From Maricaulis sp034670125 (lineage in GTDB: Bacteria; Pseudomonadota; Alphaproteobacteria; Caulobacterales; Maricaulaceae): a stretch of 64,000 nucleotides of DNA. Position numbers and translations under genes: made by a program. The stretch covers positions 1 to 64,000 of the forward strand of contig NZ_JAXMOC010000002.1 in the NCBI RefSeq assembly GCF_034670125.1. Reading direction: 5' to 3'. The first letter of the stretch is position 1; every line of letters begins with the position of its first letter. The notes under the pieces were generated by a model that worked only from the letters and a program-made list of their open reading frames with translations, was not told the origin of the DNA and made no database searches. Shown here piece by piece: positions 16,567 to 26,141 of the stretch.

Positions 16567-17762
16567 CCGGTCTCACCCGACGCCAGGGATTGGTCGCAGC
16601 GGGCGCCGGCCTGCTGGGTGCGCGATCGGCACAGGCCCAACCGGCGCGCCGGGACTTGTGGGACAACACGACAGGTGCGCGCCTGCGAGGCGCAGTGATC
16701 GCCCAGCGACGGGTTTATCCGCAGATCGACGGGCCGGATTTTCTTGGCCCCGGTCCGGTCGGTGCGCCAGTGACCGAAGCCTCACTGGCTCGCCTGTCCG
16801 CCCTTGGGGCCAATCTCGTCGTTCTGTCCGTTCCGGGGCCGGCTGACGAAGCCCCGCCGTTCGCGGTTGACCCTGCGATCGAGCAACATTTGCACACCCT
16901 GGTCCGGCGATGCGGACGCCACGGATTGTTTGTGGTCATCGGCTTTCGCAGCGGGCCGGGGCGTAGCGAATTCAGCTTTCATCGAGACCAGGCCGGGACC
17001 TGGTTTCCGGCCAGCTTCGTTGATGAAAGCGTCTGGCATTCGCGAGAAGCCCAGGATGGCTGGGACGCCATGTGGCGACGCACGGCCAGCCGGTTTCGCC
17101 ACTATCCCAATCTTGCCGGTTATCTCCTGATGGTTGAACCCAACGCCAATCTCGCCGCGCCAGGCCCGGACGGCGGTGATCTGGATATCTGGCAGGCGGA
17201 ACGCCTGGCCACCGAGGTGGCCGGAACGCCGGCCGACTGGCCGGCCCTGGCCTCACGCCTTGCACGGGCGGTGCGGGCAGAAGATCCCGATACCCCGATA
17301 CTGGTCAGCCCGGATGGGTATGCCGCGACACGCTTTGCGGGCCTGCTCGACATGGAGGCCGCTGCCGGACTGGTTCTCGCGGTGCATGATTATGCGCCGC
17401 GTGCCTATACGCATCAGGACGCGGGCGCAGGGATCGGCTTCGATCCGGAGCTGGCGGACTTTGAACAACCTGTGTCCGGTCCCTGGATGTTGGGGGAGTT
17501 CGGTGTGTCCCGATGGGCTCCCGACGCTGACCGCTTCCTTGCCAGCCGGATCGCGGCCGCCGAGGCAGCAGGGGCGGCCTGGTCGGTCTTTCGCTGGGAC
17601 AGTGGTTGGCGCGTGTACGAGAATGCGGAAAACCGGTTCAACCCGCTTTATGGCGGTGACCCGGGGGCCCGGCACCCCGATGCCAATTCGATCCTGCTCG
17701 ACCGGCTTTCACAGGCCTGGTCGTCCAATATGCTGCGCCCGGCACCCTTGCTCCGGCGCTAG
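16563..17762 (+). CDS. cellulase-like (GH5-type) glycoside hydrolase, exported
   Basis: The 399-residue protein starts with a twin-arginine-like signal (TRRQGLVAAGAGLLGARSAQA) and continues with a TIM-barrel hydrolase. Candidate catalytic acids are visible: GYLLMVEPN (acid/base Glu; the usual Asn of NEP is Val) and WMLGEFGVS (nucleophile Glu). It is coupled by ATGA overlap to the HfsK-like gene, so it belongs to the polysaccharide locus. It may trim or release the polymer in the periplasm. The start at 16563 gives a proper signal peptide; the longer frame lies inside the upstream gene. Activity is not proven. Confidence 0.78.
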   Translation: MTGLTRRQGLVAAGAGLLGARSAQAQPARRDLWDNTTGARLRGAVIAQRRVYPQIDGPDFLGPGPVGAPVTEASLARLSALGANLVVLSVPGPADEAPPFAVDPAIEQHLHTLVRRCGRHGLFVVIGFRSGPGRSEFSFHRDQAGTWFPASFVDESVWHSREAQDGWDAMWRRTASRFRHYPNLAGYLLMVEPNANLAAPGPDGGDLDIWQAERLATEVAGTPADWPALASRLARAVRAEDPDTPILVSPDGYAATRFAGLLDMEAAAGLVLAVHDYAPRAYTHQDAGAGIGFDPELADFEQPVSGPWMLGEFGVSRWAPDADRFLASRIAAAEAAGAAWSVFRWDSGWRVYENAENRFNPLYGGDPGARHPDANSILLDRLSQAWSSNMLRPAPLLRR

Positions 17763-17771
17763 CAGATCGGC

Positions 17772-19349
17772 TCAGCGGATATTGGCCTTGTCGCCGAGCA
17801 GCGCCGGCAGGGTGCGTATCATGATCCACAGATCAAACCAGACGTTCGCCTTGGCGATATAAGCGACGTCGAGCGCGATCCGTTCGCGAGCCGCCTCGGG
17901 AGTGTGCAGAGGGCCACGAGAGCCGTTGATCTGGGCCCAGCCGGTGATCCCCGGCTTGACCCGGTGACGGTGCGCATATTCGGCCACCAGCTTGGCAGTC
18001 TCGGTGCCACCGGTTCGCATGCCCGGCGCGTGTGGCCGCGGGCCGACCAGCGACATTTCGCCGGTCAGGACATTCCACAATTGCGGCAACTCATCGAGGC
18101 TGGTCTTGCGCAGGAAGCCACCGATACGCGTGACCCGGGGGTCATCGAGCTCGACCTGCCGCATGGGTTTCGCTGCCGAGGCTGGGTCATGGCGCATGGT
18201 CCGGAATTTCAATACTTTGATCGGGCGCCCGTTGAAGCCTTCCCGGGTCTGTCGAAAAAGGATCGGACCCGGGCTGCCCAGACGGACAGCGACGGCGATC
18301 AATGCCATGACGGGCAGGGCGGCGACAAACAGGCCCACACCCAGGATGAGGTCCTGCGTGCGCTTGGCCAGGTTGTGCCCGAAGCGTTCCTCGAGCCCGC
18401 TCATGCGGGCGGCCTGCACCCCGACAATATCATCGAGCGTGGTTTGCGACGGGCCGAGGCTGTCAAAATCAAGCAGAAGACAGACCGTGTGAGGAAGGGC
18501 ACGCAGCTTGCCGAGCAGCAGCCGGACGCGGTCTTCCGCCTTGGGGGAGACCGTCAGGATGATGCGGTCGACCTCGTGCAAAAGCGACCAGCCAACCAGG
18601 TCGTCCGTGGTGCCCAGATAAGGCGCGCCGGCGAGTGCTTGCGGGCTGCGGGCAGTGCGGTCGTCAAAAATGCCGACGACATTGACCGTCCCGGATCCGG
18701 CATTGGCCTTGATCAACTTGCTGGCATTGGCCGTTGCGCCGACCAATACAACATTGCGGGCCAGCCGGCCGGACTTGCCCCAATGCTGGATGAAGGCCGC
18801 ATAGATCACATGCAAAAGCGTGAGCGCGCCAACGCCGGTGATGGCGAAGGTCGCAACTTGATGGGCAAGATCGGGGGCGGTCAGCCAGGACAGCGCGGTG
18901 ATCGCGCTACCGGTCAGGGCGGTGGCAATGACGGCGCGCAACATGCGCAATACCGCGCTTTCACGCGGGTCGATCCGGTAGAGTCCCATCATAAGGGTCA
19001 GCGCCGGGCACAGGGCAGCAAATGCCAGCAGGGGCAGGAGTTCGCCGGCGGCGACTGATGTGATCGCCCCGCCGGACAGGGCAAGGGCACCGGTCACCGT
19101 CAGTAATAGCACCACGAAAATGTCGATGCTTTGCCAGATATGGCCGAGGGCCTTGCGATTGATACGGTTTCGGGGCGTCCGTGCGTCAGCCTTGAGATGG
19201 GCACGCGTCAGGCTCGCCGTGTCCGGGTTGGACGGGCGCAGGGCATCTGACATATCATTGGCCGGACCCGACGCCTTGCGGGACTGTTGCTCGCTCTGGC
19301 TCGGCAGGTTGGAATAATCCACGGCGGTCCCCATCGGTCTCGGGGACAT
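17772..19349 (-). CDS. hfsE: undecaprenyl-phosphate sugar phosphotransferase, HfsE-like
   Basis: Initiating enzyme that transfers sugar-1-phosphate to the lipid carrier. The 525-residue protein has four N-terminal membrane helices (about 70-175), a CoA-binding-like cytosolic domain (VVLVGATANASKLI), another membrane helix, and the C-terminal bacterial sugar transferase domain (KVLKFRTM, TSLDELPQLWNV, MSLVGPRPH). This is the PssY/WbaP-type architecture of Caulobacter HfsE. The true start may be 19349, 19334 or 19253; none has a strong ribosome site. It converges with the cellulase-like gene, 9 bases apart, at the end of the locus. Confidence 0.87.
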   Translation of the reverse strand: MSPRPMGTAVDYSNLPSQSEQQSRKASGPANDMSDALRPSNPDTASLTRAHLKADARTPRNRINRKALGHIWQSIDIFVVLLLTVTGALALSGGAITSVAAGELLPLLAFAALCPALTLMMGLYRIDPRESAVLRMLRAVIATALTGSAITALSWLTAPDLAHQVATFAITGVGALTLLHVIYAAFIQHWGKSGRLARNVVLVGATANASKLIKANAGSGTVNVVGIFDDRTARSPQALAGAPYLGTTDDLVGWSLLHEVDRIILTVSPKAEDRVRLLLGKLRALPHTVCLLLDFDSLGPSQTTLDDIVGVQAARMSGLEERFGHNLAKRTQDLILGVGLFVAALPVMALIAVAVRLGSPGPILFRQTREGFNGRPIKVLKFRTMRHDPASAAKPMRQVELDDPRVTRIGGFLRKTSLDELPQLWNVLTGEMSLVGPRPHAPGMRTGGTETAKLVAEYAHRHRVKPGITGWAQINGSRGPLHTPEAARERIALDVAYIAKANVWFDLWIMIRTLPALLGDKANIR

Positions 19350-19550
19350 CTAAACAGGCCGAACGAAATAATTCGTTGAGAAGCGTGGTTAGTGAAGCGT
19401 TACCGTTTGCCGTCGGACCATTACCGTTCGTGAAGAAAACGGGTGCATTCTTGTGCGGCGCAACATATCACGGCCCGATACGACCCGGCGCCGCTGGGCA
19501 CGCGCGTGTTCGCGTGTTCGGGAACTGCAAAGCCAATCGGTGGAATTACC

Positions 19551-21161
19551 ATGATCAAAGCCTCTCTCGCAGCGTTTACCGAACGCCTCTCCGCTACCAT
19601 TGGTGATCGCGGAGAACTGCCGCCGCTCAACGCCAGCCGGATCCGGATCGAGGTGCTGGCCGGACTGACTGTGGCACTGGCACTGGTACCCGAAGCTGTG
19701 GCCTTTGCCTTTGTGGCGGGCGTGCCCCCGCTTGCGGGACTTTATGCGGCTTTCATTGTCGGTCTGGTGACCGCGGTCCTCGGCGGGCGTCGCGGCATGA
19801 TCTCCGGGGCGACCGGAGCCCTTGCTGTTGTGATGGTCCACCTGGTCGCCGAGCATGGCATCGAATACCTGTTCGCGACGGTCGTGCTGATGGGGCTGAT
19901 CCAGATTTCTGCCGGGGTATTCCGGCTCGGCAAATTCATCCGCATGGTGCCGCATCCGGTCATGCTGGGGTTTGTGAACGGTCTGGCGATCGTCATTTTT
20001 CTTGCCCAGATGGAGCAGTTCAAGACCGTCAATGAGGCGGGTGAACATGTCTGGATGACGGGATGGCCGCTGCTTTTGACCCTGGGCCTGGTGGCTCTCA
20101 CCATGGTGCTGATCTGGGCCGTGCCAAAGGTCACGAAGGCCATTCCCGCGCCCTTGGTGGCGATCGGCGTTGTTGCCGCACTGGTAATCGGCTTTGGCCT
20201 GCCGGTCCCGCGAGTCGGTGACCTGGCGTCCATCGAGGGCGGTCTGCCAGCCTTCCACATCCCGATGGTACCGCTGAACCTGCAGACGGTCGAAATCATC
20301 CTCCCCTACGCCTTCATCCTCGCTGCCATCGGCCTGATCGAGAGCCTGCTGACCCTCAACCTGGTCGGGGAAATCACCGGTCGACGGGGCGGTGCCTCGC
20401 AGGAATGTGTGGCCCAGGGCCTGGCCAATCTCGTTACCGGCTTCTTCGGTGGCATGGGCGGTTGCGCCATGATCGGCCAGTCGATGATCAATGTGAAATC
20501 GGGTGGACGCCTGCGCCTCGCCGGTATCGCGGCAGCGCTGTTCCTGCTTGCCTTTATCCTGGTCGGCTCGTCGGTGATCGAGCAGATCCCGCTGGCCGCG
20601 CTGGTCGGCGTCATGTTCATGGTCGTGATCGGGACCTTCGCCTGGCAGAGCCTGCGCATCCTGACCCGCATCCCGAAGTCCGACGCGTTCGTGATCATTC
20701 TGGTGACCGGTGTGACGGTGTACTCCGATCTCGCTGTTGCGGTCATTGTCGGCGTGATCGTGTCGGCTCTGGTCTACGCATGGAACGCAGCATCGCGCAT
20801 CCATGCGCGCGAGAGCATCGGGGAAAACGGGGAGCACATCTACAAGCTGGAGGGACCGCTCTTCTTTGGCTCGACCGCAAGTTTCAGCGAACTGTTCGAC
20901 ATCGAGAAGGACCGTGACCGTGTGGTGATCGATTTTGCCGACAGTCGGGTGGTCGACCAGTCGGCCCTGCAGGCGATCGAGGACCTGGCCCTGAAATATG
21001 ACCAGGCTGGCAAACAGGTCGAGCTGCGCCACCTCAGCCGTGAGTGCCACAAATTGCTGACACGGGCGGGCCAGCTGATGGTCGATAGTGATGACGACCC
21101 GGCCTACGAGATCGCCGTGGATTATCAGGTGAAGCTGGGTCGCATGGGCGGCGCACACTAG
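19551..21161 (+). CDS. SulP-family anion transporter with STAS domain
   Basis: Inner-membrane transporter of 536 residues (sulfate, bicarbonate or related anions). The N-terminal SLC26/SulP motif ALVPEAVAFAFVAGVPPLAG is followed by about 10-12 helices, and a C-terminal STAS domain holds VVIDFADSRVVDQSALQAI. The start at 19551 is preceded by GGTGGA, 7 bases away; the open frame 36 codons upstream lacks one. It stands alone on the plus strand beyond the polysaccharide locus. Substrate cannot be told; its sequence (ALVPEAVAFAF instead of the sulfate-type PQGMAYA) is that of the bicarbonate/unknown subgroup. Confidence 0.87.
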   Translation: MIKASLAAFTERLSATIGDRGELPPLNASRIRIEVLAGLTVALALVPEAVAFAFVAGVPPLAGLYAAFIVGLVTAVLGGRRGMISGATGALAVVMVHLVAEHGIEYLFATVVLMGLIQISAGVFRLGKFIRMVPHPVMLGFVNGLAIVIFLAQMEQFKTVNEAGEHVWMTGWPLLLTLGLVALTMVLIWAVPKVTKAIPAPLVAIGVVAALVIGFGLPVPRVGDLASIEGGLPAFHIPMVPLNLQTVEIILPYAFILAAIGLIESLLTLNLVGEITGRRGGASQECVAQGLANLVTGFFGGMGGCAMIGQSMINVKSGGRLRLAGIAAALFLLAFILVGSSVIEQIPLAALVGVMFMVVIGTFAWQSLRILTRIPKSDAFVIILVTGVTVYSDLAVAVIVGVIVSALVYAWNAASRIHARESIGENGEHIYKLEGPLFFGSTASFSELFDIEKDRDRVVIDFADSRVVDQSALQAIEDLALKYDQAGKQVELRHLSRECHKLLTRAGQLMVDSDDDPAYEIAVDYQVKLGRMGGAH

Positions 21162-21271
21162 CCGGGAAGCGCGGGACCTCACCGGTCTCGCAATTGTTAC
21201 AGACTGGTCAGTTTGTGAAGGGGCGGTTTGCGCCCTAGTGTCTGCCCCGAGAATCCAAATTGGGGAAACAC

Positions 21272-24200
21272 ATGACCAGATTTGTCGCTGTACTGGCTGC
21301 CACCACCATGCTCGCCGGAGCGCCGTCCTTTGCCGCCCAGGAGGCGGAATCGGAAGCGTGGGACGTTGCCAATCCGCCGCTCGAGACGCGCCCGATCGAG
21401 ATCAACGTTACCGAGGGGACCTGGATGTCGCTGGACGTCAGTCCGGACGGCCAGACGATCGCCTTCGACCTTCTGGGGGATATCTACACAATCCCGGTCA
21501 CCGGCGGCGAGGCGACCAATGTTTCATCCGGCCTGCCGTGGGAAATCCAGCCGCGCTTTTCTCCTGATGGCAGCCAGATCGCCTTCACGTCGGACCGCGC
21601 CGGTGGCGACAATATCTGGGTCATGGATGTGGATGGCAGCAATGCCCGCCAGTTGACCGAGGAAAGCTTCCGACTGCTCAACAATGCCGCCTGGCATCCG
21701 TCCGGACGCTATATTGCGGCCCGCAAGCATTTCACGACCACGCGTTCGGCCGGCACCGGTGAAATCTGGCTCTACCATGTGCTGGGCGGCGGCGGTGTGC
21801 AGCTGGTCGAACGACCCAATGAGAACTTCCAGAAAGAGCTGGGCGAGCCGGTGTTTTCCCCGGATGGCCGTTATCTCTACTACACGATGAATGTGACCTC
21901 CGGAAACACCTTCATCTACGCCCAGGATTCCAACACCAACCTGTTCGACATCCGTCGCTACGACATGGAAACGGGCGAGACCGACACGGCGGTCTCCGGA
22001 GCGGGCGGTGCGGTGCGCCCGGCGCCGTCACCCGATGGCCGCTACATGGCCTTTGTCCGACGCGACCGCATCCGCTCCGGCCTGTGGATCAAGGACCTCG
22101 AGACCGGTGAAGAGCGTCGCCTGGTCGAGACGGTCGATCAGGACATGCAGGAGACCTGGGGCGTGACCGGCATGTATCCGAACATGGACTGGATGCCGGA
22201 CGGCGGCTCGCTGGTCTATTGGGCCGACGGCGGGATCCAGCGTGTCGACATCGAAACCGGTGAGATCACCAATATTCCGTTCAGCGTTGCGGACACGCGT
22301 GACGTCATTGATCCGCCTCGCCCGTCGGTCGAGGTCGCACCGGACAGTTTCCAGACCCGCATGCCGCGTTTCGCGACGGCGTCCCCGGATGGCAGCCAGA
22401 TCGTCTACGAGACGCTTGGCCAGTTGTGGGTGAGGGCGGCCGATGGCGGCGAACCGCGCCGGCTGACCCGCGATGATGGCACGCGCCGCGAAATGATGCC
22501 GACCTGGTCGGCTGACGGCCGAACGATTGCCTTCGCGACCTGGGATGATGATGCGCTGGGTTCGATCCGGTCCATCTCTGCCCGCGGCGGCCGCGAACGC
22601 GTGCTGACCAGTCAACCTGGCCATTACCGCAATCCGCGCTTCTCGCCGGATGGTGACATGATCGTGTTCGAAAAGGGCTCGGGCGGATATCTGACAGCGC
22701 CGGAATGGTCTGAGAATGAAGGCGTCTACCGTGTTTCAGCTGATGGCGGAGACATGGTGCGCATCACCGACAGCGGGTCTGATCCGCATTTCGGGGCGTC
22801 CAATGACCGCATCTTCGTGACCCGCAATGGGGGTGGAGCCAGCCTTGTCTCGATGGATCTGGACGGCAATCAGGAGCGCACCCATGTGACGGGCGAGCTG
22901 GTGACCGGATACCAGGTCTCGCCGGACGGTTCCCATGTGGCCTTCCGCCAGAACTATGACGTCTTCGTCCAACCGCTCCTGCCCGGACCGCAATCAGTGT
23001 CCGGCGGGCGTGGCAGCTCGGCGCTGCCGACGGTGGAAATCTCCGGCAATGGCGCGAACTATTTCCATTGGAGCGGCGCCGGTGACGCGGTTCACTGGTC
23101 GATGGGGCCGACCTTCTTCACCGCGACGGTCGATGAGTTCCGACCCGACCCGAGCGGTGAGCGCGAGTACACGCCGCCGACGACGGGTGTCGACCTGTCG
23201 ATGACGGCAACCGCGGATCGCCCGAGTGGCGTTGTCGCGCTGACCAATGCCCGCATCATCACCATGGCCGGCGAGGATGGCGGCGTGATCGAAAGCGGCA
23301 CGATTGTCATTGACGGCAATCGCATTGCCGCCATCGGTGCGGACGTGGCGGTGCCGGAAGGTGCCCGTACGGTGGACATGTCCGGCCGCACCATCACGCC
23401 GGGCTTCATCGATGCCCATGCGCACGGACCACAGGGGACGGGCGATATCATCCCCGAACAGAACTGGTCGGTCATCGCCCACCTGGCGCTCGGTGTGACC
23501 ACCATCCATGACCCGTCGAGCCGCGCCAGCATGATCTTCCCGGCCTCCGAGTATCAGAGGGCCGGCCATCTTCTGGCGCCGCGCATCTACTCGACCGGTG
23601 AGATTGTCTATGGCGCTCGCGCCGCATCGGTCTATGCCCAGATCGACAATTACGAGGATGCGCAGGAGCACGTCTTCCGCCTGGCCTCGCAGGGTGCCCA
23701 CTCGATCAAGAACTACAACCAGCCGCGGCGCGAACAGCGCCAACAGGTGGTTGCCGCGGCCATTGAGGCCGGTGTCGAAGTGGTCGCCGAGGGCGGTTCC
23801 AACTACCACATGGACATGGCCATGGTGGCCGACGGGAACACCTCGATCGAGCACAATCTGCCGCTTTCTGCCATCTATGAAGACGTCCTCCAGATGTATG
23901 AGCAGACCGAGGTCGCCTATACGCCGACCATTGTTGTGACCTATGGCGGTTTGGCCGGTGACCCGTATTGGCGTCAGGCGACCGATGTCTGGCTGCACCC
24001 GATCCTGTCGCAACACGTGCCGCCGCGCATCCTGCAGGCGGGTTCCGTCCGCCGGACCACGGCTCCTGAAGAAGACTTCGTCGATGATGACAATGCCCGC
24101 ACGGCCCTGCAGCTGCGCAATCGCGGCGTTGAGGTGTCGATCGGTGCCCATGGCCAGCAGGAAGGCCTCGCCGCCCATTGGGAAATGTGGTCCTTCGTGC

Positions 24201-24460
24201 GCGGTGGCTTTACGCCGCTTCAGGCGCTGGAGACGGCGACCATTGCGCCGGCCCGTCATCTCGGCTTCGACAGTGACCTTGGTTCGCTGGAAGTCGGCAA
24301 GCTGGCCGATCTGGTCGTCATGACGGCCAACCCGCTTGATGATATCGGCAATACCGACGAGATCGAATACGTGATGCTGAACGGTCGTCTCTACGATGCC
24401 GCGACGATGGACGAGACGGTCACCGGTGATCGCCAGCGAGCGCCCTACTTCTGGGAATAG
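21272..24460 (+). CDS. exported TolB-type beta-propeller/amidohydrolase fusion protein
   Basis: A 1062-residue periplasmic or secreted protein. A signal peptide (residues 1-24, ending SFAAQ) leads into an N-terminal WD40-like PD40/TolB propeller built from SPDG repeats (DVSPDGQTIAF, FSPDGSQIAF, ASPDGSQIVYE and others, about 45-620). A C-terminal amidohydrolase domain follows, with GFIDAHAHG (metal HxH), a VGKLADLVVMTANP end motif and IGAHGQQ. Fusions of this type are common in marine bacteria and are usually annotated as amidohydrolase or imidazolonepropionase-like peptidase. Start at 21272 follows GGGGAAACAC. The natural substrate is unknown. Confidence 0.85.
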   Translation: MTRFVAVLAATTMLAGAPSFAAQEAESEAWDVANPPLETRPIEINVTEGTWMSLDVSPDGQTIAFDLLGDIYTIPVTGGEATNVSSGLPWEIQPRFSPDGSQIAFTSDRAGGDNIWVMDVDGSNARQLTEESFRLLNNAAWHPSGRYIAARKHFTTTRSAGTGEIWLYHVLGGGGVQLVERPNENFQKELGEPVFSPDGRYLYYTMNVTSGNTFIYAQDSNTNLFDIRRYDMETGETDTAVSGAGGAVRPAPSPDGRYMAFVRRDRIRSGLWIKDLETGEERRLVETVDQDMQETWGVTGMYPNMDWMPDGGSLVYWADGGIQRVDIETGEITNIPFSVADTRDVIDPPRPSVEVAPDSFQTRMPRFATASPDGSQIVYETLGQLWVRAADGGEPRRLTRDDGTRREMMPTWSADGRTIAFATWDDDALGSIRSISARGGRERVLTSQPGHYRNPRFSPDGDMIVFEKGSGGYLTAPEWSENEGVYRVSADGGDMVRITDSGSDPHFGASNDRIFVTRNGGGASLVSMDLDGNQERTHVTGELVTGYQVSPDGSHVAFRQNYDVFVQPLLPGPQSVSGGRGSSALPTVEISGNGANYFHWSGAGDAVHWSMGPTFFTATVDEFRPDPSGEREYTPPTTGVDLSMTATADRPSGVVALTNARIITMAGEDGGVIESGTIVIDGNRIAAIGADVAVPEGARTVDMSGRTITPGFIDAHAHGPQGTGDIIPEQNWSVIAHLALGVTTIHDPSSRASMIFPASEYQRAGHLLAPRIYSTGEIVYGARAASVYAQIDNYEDAQEHVFRLASQGAHSIKNYNQPRREQRQQVVAAAIEAGVEVVAEGGSNYHMDMAMVADGNTSIEHNLPLSAIYEDVLQMYEQTEVAYTPTIVVTYGGLAGDPYWRQATDVWLHPILSQHVPPRILQAGSVRRTTAPEEDFVDDDNARTALQLRNRGVEVSIGAHGQQEGLAAHWEMWSFVRGGFTPLQALETATIAPARHLGFDSDLGSLEVGKLADLVVMTANPLDDIGNTDEIEYVMLNGRLYDAATMDETVTGDRQRAPYFWE

Positions 24461-24484
24461 GCGTGCATGGCCTGATGTAAACGG

Positions 24485-24512
24485 AAAAGGCGCCCGGTTT
24501 CGGGCGCCTTTT
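24485..24512. terminator. bidirectional terminator
   Basis: AAAAGGCGCCCG (24485-24496) pairs perfectly with 24501-24512, with GTTT as loop, and has T-runs on both strands. It lies between two convergent genes and should end both transcripts. Confidence 0.9.
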
Positions 24513-24544
24513 TTCATGCGGGCTGGCTCATGGTTGGGGGCGCG

Positions 24545-25813
24545 TCAGGGGGCCGCTGGCGGCAGTGTTTTGCGGATACGCTCGAGGCTGTCGATGTCGT
24601 CGGCCAGATCCAGGCATGTCCGGGCGCGCTGCAAGGCCAGCGCGGAGTGTCGCCGGGCCTGGTCACGAAAGCCGGGCGCCGGGCGTGACGCGAGCGCCAC
24701 AAAGCATTTTTGCAACCGGATCCCCACCTCGACCATGCCCGCCCCGTCGCGGGCGATGGCGGTGAAGGCATCATCGAACATCTCGGCAAGATCGAGCGGG
24801 GCGACGATGATCCGGTCGTGCTGGATTTCAGGTTTCGCGTCATCGTCCAGCGGTTCGGACCAGGCTGCGAACAGGCGAACAAAACGGCCGATGATCACGA
24901 TCGCGGTGCCGGGGTCATTGACCGAAGGCGACAGCGCCCGCGCAGCGATTTCCGACAGCACGATCAGGCCGAAGCGCGGGTCGTCCTTGAAGGTCCGGTT
25001 GTCTGCGATCACGAATGCCTTGGCGATGCAGGCGCGGATTTCCTCGTCGACCGGGTCCGACTGATCAAGCGTGACGAGAGTCCGTCCGGGTGCAAGAAAG
25101 CAGCCGGGCGGAGAATCGAGCATCATCCGCAGGTCATTTTGTTCGGCAAGCCGCTGCAAGGCATGCATGTCGACGTGCTGGACATAGCCGATCCGGTCGT
25201 CATGGACCTTGTCTCCGTCCAGCGCGTTGTTGTCTGTCTTTTCGATGCCGCCGAGGCAAGGGCACGCCCGTCGGTCGCGGAGACTCTCGAGCGCCGCGTC
25301 TTCAACGGTATCGATTGTCGTCCCCAGCCGCCCAAGTCGCGCAATATTGTCGACCCAACGAACAAAGGTCAGCACCACCCAGGCGAATATCGACAGCGTC
25401 AGGATGAACAGGGCGAACAGGCCGCCGCGCTCATAAAACCCGGTCTTCAGGGCCACGATCGAGATAATGCTGAAGATGAAGGCGCCGATGAAACTGGACA
25501 GGGCGGTCTGGGACACATCGTCGGCCAGGATCAGCTTGAACGCGCGGGGTGTCGCGCTGGTGCTGGCGGATGCATAGCTGGACAGCATCGAGGCCACGGC
25601 GAAGGTCGCAACCGCCAGCATTGACGAGGATATGATCGTGAGAAGGGTCTGGATCGTATCCGGTGAAATTTCCGGCATCAGCGCGCCGACAGGCCCGGCA
25701 TCCGCGCCTCGCGCGACAAAGGAGGCGATGACAGCCAGGAAGCAATACAGCAAAGGTTTGGCCCAGAGCCGCTCGCGAAGCTCGAGGACCAGATGGAATA
25801 TGCGTGTGCTCAT
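24545..25813 (-). CDS. DUF2254 domain membrane protein
   Basis: A 422-residue inner-membrane protein with four predicted helices (about 18-38, 58-80, 105-128 and 135-155) and a large soluble C-terminal part, matching DUF2254, a family without established function. Conserved features are the TIISSSMLAVATFAVASML helix, and VNDPGTA and LDQSDPVDEE in the soluble domain. Start ATG 25813 is preceded by GGAAAGAG on the minus strand; the frame upstream runs through non-coding sequence and hairpins. Confidence 0.8.
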   Translation of the reverse strand: MSTRIFHLVLELRERLWAKPLLYCFLAVIASFVARGADAGPVGALMPEISPDTIQTLLTIISSSMLAVATFAVASMLSSYASASTSATPRAFKLILADDVSQTALSSFIGAFIFSIISIVALKTGFYERGGLFALFILTLSIFAWVVLTFVRWVDNIARLGRLGTTIDTVEDAALESLRDRRACPCLGGIEKTDNNALDGDKVHDDRIGYVQHVDMHALQRLAEQNDLRMMLDSPPGCFLAPGRTLVTLDQSDPVDEEIRACIAKAFVIADNRTFKDDPRFGLIVLSEIAARALSPSVNDPGTAIVIIGRFVRLFAAWSEPLDDDAKPEIQHDRIIVAPLDLAEMFDDAFTAIARDGAGMVEVGIRLQKCFVALASRPAPGFRDQARRHSALALQRARTCLDLADDIDSLERIRKTLPPAAP

Positions 25814-25996
25814 ACTTCGCTCTTTCCGACCTTGCGTCTGCCTCGGGGAGGCACTGTCCTGGCGCGCGCGGATGTCATTGTGCCCGAACCGCCAGTCGTC
25901 CCATTGAGCGATCTGGATGGCAAGGTCAGTTGCTCGGGAGGAGATGGTCCAAGGGCGCGGAGGATCGCGGGCAGGCGGTATGCCGTGCAAGAAAAA

Positions 25997-26021
25997 GAGG
26001 GCGCCCCGTCGGGGCGCCCTC
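25997..26021 (-). terminator. strong hairpin terminator
   Basis: GAGGGCGCCCC (25997-26007) pairs exactly with 26011-26021 with a 3-base loop; on the minus strand it is followed by TTTTTC. It stands 100 bases beyond a first terminator after the TonB receptor and so acts as a back-up barrier before the DUF2254 gene. Confidence 0.75.
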
Positions 26022-26085
26022 AGTCTTTCGGGGGGATCAGTTGCCACCTTGATGCCCGAACGCGCCGGCAAATGCAGTGAATAAA

Positions 26086-26115
26086 AAAAGCCCCGGACCA
26101 ATGCCCGGGGCTTTT
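26086..26115 (-). terminator. terminator of the TonB-dependent receptor gene
   Basis: Stem AAAAGCCCCGG / CCGGGGCTTTT with a short loop and a minus-strand T-run, starting 27 bases after the receptor stop codon. Confidence 0.88.
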
Positions 26116-26141
26116 CAAATGTTAACTTTTGTCGCGTTGGC

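Noticed and set aside
19389..21182. 597-codon open frame antisense to the SulP gene
   Set aside because: It is Gln/His/Asp-rich, as typical for a frame complementary to a high-GC gene; no ribosome site or motif; the plus-strand SulP gene is certain.
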